From positions 1 through 10,646 of the forward strand of contig JBOHRF010000162.1 of assembly GCA_050732575.1 (NCBI GenBank): 10,646 bases of DNA, read 5' to 3'. The stretch comes from JBBDWZ01 sp050732575 (GTDB lineage: Bacteria > Gemmatimonadota > Gemmatimonadetes > Longimicrobiales > RSA9). Of the stretch, positions 6,875-10,646 are shown piece after piece. Both the position numbers and the translations under genes were made by a program. Position 1 is the stretch's first letter, and the number at the start of each line of letters is the position of its first letter. Under the pieces are notes generated by a model. That model was not told where the DNA came from. It did not search any database and saw only the letters and a list, made by a program, of their open reading frames with translations.

Positions 6875-6890
6875 CCGCCGGGAAGGGCGG
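6875..6890 (+). other. small hairpin in the cold-shock gene leader
   Basis: CCGCC (6875-6879) can pair with GGCGG (6886-6890) over a six-base loop, about 40 bases before the start codon. Cold-shock mRNAs often have structured leaders. The hairpin is short, so any regulatory role is uncertain. Confidence 0.35.
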
Positions 6891-6930
6891 TCGTACACCA
6901 CAAGTCGCACGGCACACGAGGGGCACGGAC

Positions 6931-7257
6931 ATGGCGCGCACAACAGGCACGGTCAAGTGGTTCAGCAAGGAAAAGGGCTACGGCTTCATCACCCCGGAGA
7001 ACGGCCCGGATGTATTTGTCCACCACGCCTCGATTCAAGGTGGTGGCTTCAAGATGCTGTATGAGGGGGAACGCGTAGAATTCGATGTCATCGAGGAGCC
7101 CAAGGGACTCAAGGCGCAAAATGTGGTGCGCCTGGATCCTCAGGCCGCGGGCCCGGGAGATGGCAATGGTGGTGGTGGTGGTGGAGGCGGCGGTGGCCGA
7201 GGCGGCGGCGGGCGCGGGGGTCGCGGCGGCGGTCGCGGGGGCTACGGTCGCGAATAG
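6931..7257 (+). CDS. cold-shock protein with RGG/glycine-rich C-terminal tail
   Basis: This 108-residue protein begins with a complete cold-shock domain (residues 1-69). RNP1 is KGYGFI (15-20) and RNP2 is VFVHH (28-32). Aromatic nucleic-acid contacts W10, F11, F19 and F29 are present. The fold is an OB barrel that binds single-stranded RNA and DNA and melts mRNA structure. Residues 73-108 form a tail of Gly with Arg (GGRGGG-type repeats, ending GGRGGYGRE). That resembles RGG boxes of eukaryotic and cyanobacterial RNA-binding proteins and probably adds unspecific RNA affinity or self-association. Most bacterial Csps are 66-70 residues and lack such a tail. GAGGGG lies seven bases before the ATG. 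It is followed after 71 bp by infA in the same direction, with no terminator between, so co-transcription is likely. Confidence 0.93.
   Translation: MARTTGTVKWFSKEKGYGFITPENGPDVFVHHASIQGGGFKMLYEGERVEFDVIEEPKGLKAQNVVRLDPQAAGPGDGNGGGGGGGGGGRGGGGRGGRGGGRGGYGRE
7168..7182 (+). repeat. (GGT)5 microsatellite coding the Gly run
   Basis: Five perfect GGT codons are followed by more GGN codons, all in frame, so slippage by whole units would only change the length of the glycine run. This sets the tail length of the cold-shock protein. Confidence 0.8.
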
Positions 7258-7258
7258 C

Positions 7259-7311
7259 TTTGCCGGCCCGGCCTGTGTTAGATTCGCGCAACTTGTGAAC
7301 TGACCGGCAAA
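7259..7311 (+). other. inverted repeat just upstream of infA
   Basis: TTTGCCGG (7259-7266) and CCGGCAAA (7304-7311) are perfect inverted copies 37 bases apart, between the cold-shock stop and the infA ribosome site. Without a T-run it is not a terminator. It may be a leader stem or a binding site. A TTAGAT box inside the loop (7278-7283) has no well-spaced -35. Confidence 0.4.
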
Positions 7312-7328
7312 TGGGCGAGAGGATTTGA

Positions 7329-7571
7329 ATGGCAAAGCAGGGCGGGATCGAAATGGAAGGTGTGGTGACGGAGGTTCTTCCTGACCGCAACTTCCGGGTT
7401 CTGCTCGAGAACGGGCACACGGTCCTGGCATACGCCGCGGGCAAGATGTCGAAGTTCAAGATTCGGGTTCTGGTCGGCGATCGTGTCACGCTCGAGTTGT
7501 CGCCATACGATCTGTCGCGGGGTCGGATCACGTACCGACACAAATCGTCCGGAGCGGGCGGTCCGGAATAG
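7329..7571 (+). CDS. infA: translation initiation factor IF-1
   Basis: This 80-residue protein is a full S1/OB-fold IF-1. IEMEGVVTEVLPDRNFRVLLENGH (7-30), the GKM turn (38-40), IRVLVGDRVTLELSPYDLSRGRI (45-67) and the YRHK end are all conserved. IF-1 binds the 30S A site with IF-2 and IF-3 during initiation. Two features differ from E. coli IF-1: position 41 is Ser instead of Arg (GKMSK versus GKMRK), and an eight-residue tail rich in Ser/Gly follows the core. The gene lies next to cold-shock genes rather than ribosomal protein genes, as is common for secondary infA copies in proteobacteria. AGAGGA lies six bases before the ATG. A strong terminator follows the stop. Whether another infA exists in the genome cannot be seen here. 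Confidence 0.95.
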   Translation: MAKQGGIEMEGVVTEVLPDRNFRVLLENGHTVLAYAAGKMSKFKIRVLVGDRVTLELSPYDLSRGRITYRHKSSGAGGPE

Positions 7572-7580
7572 TCATAAAAG

Positions 7581-7613
7581 AGGAAGGGCGCCGTTTGTAG
7601 CGGCGCCCTTCTT
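7581..7613. terminator. bidirectional intrinsic terminator between infA and csp
   Basis: GAAGGGCGCCG (7583-7593) and CGGCGCCCTTC (7601-7611) form a perfect 11-bp stem with loop TTTGTAG. On the plus strand TTCTTT follows; on the minus strand CCTCTTTTA follows. It therefore serves both convergent genes. Confidence 0.9.
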
Positions 7614-7634
7614 CTTTCCCGAGTCCGATTCGGA

Positions 7635-7844
7635 TCAGCCCAATCTCACGACGTTCTCCGCGATGTGGCCTTGTTTCCCTGTGACCAGATCGAACTCGAC
7701 TCGCTCACCGATGGTCAATGTGTGAAAACCAGGGCCCTGAATTCGCGAATGATGCACGTAGCAGTCGGCTTCAGCGCCCTCTGCCGTGATGAATCCATAG
7801 CCCTTGGAATCGTTGAACCACTTGACCGTGCCGGTTGTGCGCAT
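7635..7844 (-). CDS. cold-shock protein, CspA family
   Basis: This 69-residue protein is a complete single cold-shock domain. RNP1 is KGYGFI (14-19) and RNP2 is CYVHHS (28-33), in which the usual VFVHHS has Cys-Tyr. W9 and F10 (KWFNDSKGYGF) are conserved. It has the usual length and no tail, unlike its neighbour. It should be an RNA chaperone or transcription antiterminator. The insertion-like AEGAEADCYVHH loop differs from the neighbour's ENGPDVFVHH, and the two share roughly half their residues, so they are not recent duplicates. The ribosome site (GGGAG about ten bases upstream) is weak. It converges on infA and shares its terminator. Confidence 0.95.
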   Translation of the reverse strand: MRTTGTVKWFNDSKGYGFITAEGAEADCYVHHSRIQGPGFHTLTIGERVEFDLVTGKQGHIAENVVRLG

Positions 7845-8214
7845 GGTTCGCTCGCTCCCTTTTAGCGTCCCAGTTGGTGAGCCCGGCGCCGCGCCGCTCG
7901 CGGGCGGCTCCGTCTTGTGATGATTGCCCTTACCAATCGCAAATGCAACGGGGTCAGTGTGCCTGTTTCCCCGTGCGGCCGTCGAGTGTGGCCCCCGTTT
8001 TTCGATCGACCGGCAGAACTGTCAATCGCGAAACGACTTAGCTTCTTTGCGGCAGGCCTTCCAATCGGTCAGTGGGGCCGCCGGCAAGTTGCTATGGCAG
8101 TCCCGGCGGAAGCCCGGCAGCCAGGCCTTCGGGAAGGCGGCTTCTTCACCTTACTGGCCGGCGGCCGCATCTTGCAGCGCCGGACGTGTCCCCTGTATCA
8201 GAAAGTGATGTTAT
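7845..8214. other. 370-bp gene-free gap between divergent csp and copCD
   Basis: No convincing ORF was found. On the minus strand a weak promoter for csp may lie at 7920-7948 (TTGCAT, 17 bases, AATCAT), giving a leader of about 70 nt with a GCCGC/GCGGC hairpin (7893-7908). On the plus strand there are stems ACGGGG/CCCCGT (7948-7953 with 7969-7974), CCGCCGG/CCGGCGG (8078-8084 with 8103-8109) and GCCTT/AAGGC with loop CGGG (8125-8138). These suggest a structured leader for the copper gene. I recognise no known riboswitch family. Confidence 0.45.
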
Positions 8215-9606
8215 GTGCATCGTGCTAAGCCCTCGCCTCTCCGAGCACTGGCCTTGAAACTGGCTCCGTATTGTCTGGCGCTGATGTTGTGCGGGCTACT
8301 CGGCCAGCCCATGCAAGCGGCCGCGCACATACGTGTCACGTCGAGCACGCCGGCTGCGGGCCGCACACACCCTGCTGGCGTACGGGAAGTGCGCATCACG
8401 TTTTCACAGCGAGTTGAGCTTCGGTACACGCAAATCCGGGTTGTCGATGCAGCAGGCGCAGAACTGGCGCTGCTCAGCATTGCGCCCGCTGACTCGACCC
8501 TGCGCGAATTCGTGGCCACCCTGGGTGCACCGCTGGCGGGCGGCAACTACACCGTGCACTGGCGTACGGCCGGTCCGGACGGCCACGTCATCAGCGGCGA
8601 ATACGGGTTCGGCGTACTGGCCGAGGCACTGGATACGGTGAGCAGCAGGATCGTGGAAGCGCCCCCGGACCCGGGGACTGTGCGTGGCAGATCCATGACC
8701 ACCGACCCGAACGCGCGACCGGTCGCGGTGGTCGTGCGCTGGCTAAACCTGCTGGCCGTTCTGCTCGGACTGGGCGTTGTGGTTTTCCGGACGGTCATTC
8801 TGCCCGACGCCAATTTCTCGAGCGCTCCCGAGTCCTACTGGTCCGCGCTCGACGCGGGATTGCGCCGGATGGGCATGGGTGCTGGAATCCTGGTACTCCT
8901 GGCCGCCCTTCCGCGCTACGCTCTGCAGTCTGCCGCATTACATGGACGTGAGTTCATGTTCGATGCGCAACGCGCGGGCGCATTGCTTTTTGATACTGCC
9001 TGGGGCATTGGCTGGTTGTTGCAGATAACGGCCGGGCTGGTCTTGGTGTTCGCTGCGCGCCAGCGGTCCCGTCCGTTGGCCATGGCCGCTGCTGTGGCGC
9101 TGTCGATCACGCCGGCGCTCTCCGGCCATGCGGTGGGTGTGGAACGTATGACCGGACTCGCCATTGCGAGTGACACTCTGCACGTTCTGGGTGCGGCCAC
9201 CTGGATTGGCTCACTGTCGATGATCGTGCTGCTGGCGCTGCCCATTGCGTTTCGGCAGGGTGGAACCGCACATGCCGGCCTGGCCGCAACCGTCCGGGCT
9301 TACTCGCCGGTGGCCCTGATTGCGGCGGCGGCCATTCTGCTCACGGGCGTGGCCGCGGCGCTCGTACACACGACCAGGATCTCCGAGCTCTGGACTACCG
9401 CCTATGGCCGGACGCTCCTGGTCAAGCTCGCACTGGTCGGCCTGGTGGCCGCCCTCGGCCTCCACAATTGGCGACGGGTTCGACCCAAGCTCGGCCAGGC
9501 TGAGTCCTCCGCCAATTTGCGGCGGAGTGCACTGCTGGAGCTGACTTTTGCGCTGCTCGTGGTGCTGGTCACAGCCGTCCTGGTGGCAATGCCGCTGCCC
9601 TACTAA
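8215..9606 (+). CDS. CopC-CopD fusion, copper binding/uptake membrane protein
   Basis: This 463-residue protein joins two copper proteins. A signal peptide (1-37, ending MQAAA) leaves His38 as mature N-terminus (HIRVTSSTPAAG), as in CopC, where the amino-terminal His binds Cu(II). The other Cu(II) ligands are D122 and H124 in PDGHVISGEYGF. The Met-rich Cu(I) site of classical CopC is absent, since the mature domain has no Met before residue 161. A CopD domain of eight predicted membrane segments follows (about 172-196, 219-237, 261-281, 288-308, 317-344, 364-385, 400-419, 438-460). Conserved H305 (SGHAVG), H323 and W330 (DTLHVLGAATWIGSL) and H385 are present. Such proteins are thought to take copper from the periplasm into the cytoplasm, for example for cuproenzymes. 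The start is GTG; an in-frame TGA lies three codons upstream. The ribosome site is poor, so the start is less certain than the gene. Confidence 0.92.
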   Translation: MHRAKPSPLRALALKLAPYCLALMLCGLLGQPMQAAAHIRVTSSTPAAGRTHPAGVREVRITFSQRVELRYTQIRVVDAAGAELALLSIAPADSTLREFVATLGAPLAGGNYTVHWRTAGPDGHVISGEYGFGVLAEALDTVSSRIVEAPPDPGTVRGRSMTTDPNARPVAVVVRWLNLLAVLLGLGVVVFRTVILPDANFSSAPESYWSALDAGLRRMGMGAGILVLLAALPRYALQSAALHGREFMFDAQRAGALLFDTAWGIGWLLQITAGLVLVFAARQRSRPLAMAAAVALSITPALSGHAVGVERMTGLAIASDTLHVLGAATWIGSLSMIVLLALPIAFRQGGTAHAGLAATVRAYSPVALIAAAAILLTGVAAALVHTTRISELWTTAYGRTLLVKLALVGLVAALGLHNWRRVRPKLGQAESSANLRRSALLELTFALLVVLVTAVLVAMPLPY

Positions 9607-9722
9607 AGGAAACCGGGGAGTGAACTGAACCGTACATCTTGATGTGATGGGCTAGTCTATGCGACTTTTGCGCTCTGGACCCTCGTTCAACCATCCAACG
9701 TCCTGTTCCCGGAGAACACGCA
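9607..9722 (+). promoter_or_regulatory. leader of the first exported paralogue, with hairpin over the RBS
   Basis: This 116-bp gap shows no terminator after copCD and no clear promoter. TGTTC (9704-9708) and GAACA (9714-9718) form a short stem just before the start codon at 9723. The ribosome site GGAG (9711-9714) sits in its loop and stem edge. It could mildly limit access to the ribosome site. Confidence 0.3.
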
Positions 9723-10121
9723 ATGAAGCACTCACTGGCCTTTCCCGGTCGCGTCCTCGTACTGCTTTCAGCGCTGGCAATCGCCGCTCAGGCCAGCGCT
9801 CAGGCACCCAGCAAGCCGGTCGATCCGGTGGGCGATTTTGAGTACTCGACCACGGTGAACAACCAGACCGTGAATGGCGTCATCAGCATCGCCAAGAAAG
9901 ACAATGTGCTGAGCGGCAAGATCCTGAGTGACATGATGCCCGAGATCCCCATCACCGCGGTCAAGATCGAGGGCAAGACGGTCACGATATCGGCTAAGGT
10001 GCCGGACGCGGAGGGCGACCTGGTTATCGTGCTCACGTTCGAAGATGACAGCAAATTCTCGGGCACGTGGTCACTGGCTGGTGACGGCGGCTCGATCAGC
10101 GGTAAGCGCAAGGCCAGCTAA
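9723..10121 (+). CDS. exported small beta-rich protein, paralogue 1
   Basis: This 132-residue protein has a clear Sec signal peptide (MKHSLAFPGRVLVLLSALAI onward) with probable cleavage after ASAQA near residue 28. The mature part is about 104 residues, starting near PSKPVDPVGDFEYS. It consists of alternating hydrophobic strands and Gly/Asn/Asp turns, for example NGVISIAKKDNVLSGKI, KIEGKTVTIS and LTFEDDSKFSGTW, and it ends GKRKAS. The pattern suggests a small up-and-down beta barrel of the lipocalin or calycin sort. No metal site, Cys or catalytic motif is visible. Similar domains, from memory, occur as C-terminal modules of secreted hydrolases and as short proteins in Gemmatimonadota-like genomes. 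GGAG lies about eight bases upstream of the ATG. It is followed by a paralogue with about half the mature residues identical by eye. Function unknown. Confidence 0.8.
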   Translation: MKHSLAFPGRVLVLLSALAIAAQASAQAPSKPVDPVGDFEYSTTVNNQTVNGVISIAKKDNVLSGKILSDMMPEIPITAVKIEGKTVTISAKVPDAEGDLVIVLTFEDDSKFSGTWSLAGDGGSISGKRKAS

Positions 10122-10137
10122 CACGGCTGAGCGAGGT

Positions 10138-10160
10138 GGCGCGCTCGCATCGGGCGCGCC
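10138..10160 (+). other. GC-rich hairpin between the two paralogues
   Basis: GGCGCGC (10138-10144) pairs with GCGCGCC (10154-10160) over a nine-base loop. No T-run follows, so it is not a classic terminator. It may stabilise or process a shared mRNA. Confidence 0.45.
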
Positions 10161-10238
10161 TATCGATGTCAGCCTTGATAGAGATCGGGCCGTCGTGTCA
10201 CTTTGACCAGGCGATGACCCCGTCCTTCAGGAGCCCCC

Positions 10239-10628
10239 ATGAAACGCGCAGGCGTACCCGTCATCCTGCTAGCGGCACTCGCAGCATTCGCTCAGGTCGC
10301 AGCCGGCCAGCAGCAGCCACCCGCCAAGCCGCTCAACCCCGTGGGCGATTACGAGTTTTCCACGTCCGTCCAGGGGCAGACTCTCAGCGGAACGTTCAGC
10401 ATCGTCAAGCAGAATGACGTACTGAGCGGCAAGATCATGAGTGACATGGGCGAAGCGCCCATCACCAGCGTGAAGGTGGAAGAGCGCAAGCTCACCATGG
10501 TGGTAGTGACGCCGGACGGTGCCGAAGTCACGTTCGTTCTGAACTTCGAGGACGACAACAAGTTCGCGGGAACCTGGGCCTCTGGTGGCGAAAGCGCTGC
10601 GATTACAGGCAAGCGGAAAGTCGCATAG
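10239..10628 (+). CDS. exported small beta-rich protein, paralogue 2
   Basis: This 129-residue protein has a signal peptide (MKRAGVPVILLAALAAFAQV) with probable cleavage after VAAG near residue 23. A Gln/Pro-rich start (QQQPPAKPLNPVGDYEFS) follows. The mature domain aligns along its whole length with the upstream gene: NPVGDYEFSTSV against DPVGDFEYSTTV, NDVLSGKIMSDM against DNVLSGKILSDM, LNFEDDNKFAGTW against LTFEDDSKFSGTW, and the ending GKRKVA. The signal peptides and the surface strand near 57-70 differ. This indicates an old tandem duplication with conserved fold and diverged surface. AGGAG at 10229-10233 lies five bases before the ATG. It is complete, and 18 bases remain to the window end. 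Function unknown. Confidence 0.8.
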   Translation: MKRAGVPVILLAALAAFAQVAAGQQQPPAKPLNPVGDYEFSTSVQGQTLSGTFSIVKQNDVLSGKIMSDMGEAPITSVKVEERKLTMVVVTPDGAEVTFVLNFEDDNKFAGTWASGGESAAITGKRKVA

Positions 10629-10646
10629 CGTGACGCGTGACGCGAC

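Larger units (their letters stand above)
6349..6930. other. 582-bp gene-free gap between HEAT operon and cold-shock gene
   Basis: The open frames here give low-complexity or Cys/Ser/Arg-rich translations with no recognisable domain and no good ribosome site. The base composition is less GC-rich than the neighbours. The gap has several inverted repeats: 6433-6450 (GCCGGC arms), 6501-6517 (ATGCCG/CGGCAT), nested stems 6611-6659, and 6730-6793. An intrinsic terminator lies at 6813-6835. It should also contain the promoters of both flanking transcripts. No tRNA, tmRNA, SRP RNA or RNase P signature was found. Confidence 0.55.

Noticed and set aside
6349..6930. tRNA, tmRNA, SRP RNA or RNase P RNA in the gap
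   Set aside because: No CCA-ended cloverleaf, no tmRNA ends, no GGAAGG-type SRP loop and no RNase P core was found.
6811..7431. Minus-strand frame of 206 codons across csp and infA
   Set aside because: It is antisense to two certain genes. Its Ala/Thr runs mirror the glycine repeat.
8041..8200. Cobalamin-type riboswitch upstream of copCD
   Set aside because: An AGCCAGG-like string at 8119-8125 is present, but the GCCACTG and GGTG core elements are missing.
1..10646. CRISPR array, toxin-antitoxin pair or phage defence island
   Set aside because: There are no regularly spaced repeats, no small antitoxin-like gene pair and no nuclease or defence domain.

Overview
The window is GC-rich, tightly packed bacterial chromosome of about 10.6 kb. 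It holds ten complete protein genes and no gene cut by an edge. No phage, CRISPR, rRNA or tRNA gene was found. The ADOP-type ABC permease paired with a small PadR regulator is a combination best known from Acidobacteriota and Gemmatimonadota. A CopC-CopD fusion and small secreted beta-rich proteins fit that too, so a Gemmatimonadota-like organism is my first guess. The IF-1 protein looks proteobacterial, so a gammaproteobacterium of the Steroidobacter type is a real alternative. The assignment is an inference, not something the sequence proves.

Layout, left to right. A leftward operon (57-3093) encodes a PadR-family repressor and a MacB/FtsX-like duplicated permease. Its promoter (-35 at 3144-3149, -10 at 3121-3126) abuts a perfect palindrome (3100-3120) that looks like an autoregulatory operator. 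The -35 box lies inside the terminal repeat of a ~186-bp inverted-repeat element (3143-3328) that resembles a non-autonomous REP/RAYT-type insertion. To its right is a rightward lipoprotein gene (3404-4000) with a beta-solenoid repeat. Its stop codon overlaps the stop of the convergent leftward gene at one CTAG. That leftward gene is an HD-GYP cyclic-di-GMP phosphodiesterase (3997-4749), and it is the second gene of an operon after a HEAT-repeat protein (4759-6348).

The 582-bp gap 6349-6930 has no convincing ORF. It contains several inverted repeats and a good intrinsic terminator (6813-6835), so it may encode a small RNA or an attenuated leader. Next comes a cluster of three small OB-fold RNA-binding proteins: a cold-shock protein with an RGG/glycine-rich tail (6931-7257), a second-type IF-1 (7329-7571) and, convergent to them across a bidirectional terminator, a plain cold-shock protein (7635-7844). 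This looks like an RNA-chaperone and translation-initiation module, plausibly for cold or growth-phase adaptation.

The right end carries a rightward CopC-CopD copper protein fusion (8215-9606) behind a 370-bp gene-free, hairpin-containing leader. Two tandem paralogous exported proteins of unknown function follow (9723-10121 and 10239-10628). The most interesting items are the element-derived padR promoter with its operator, the HEAT/HD-GYP pair, the structured gap before the cold-shock gene, and the OB-fold cluster.
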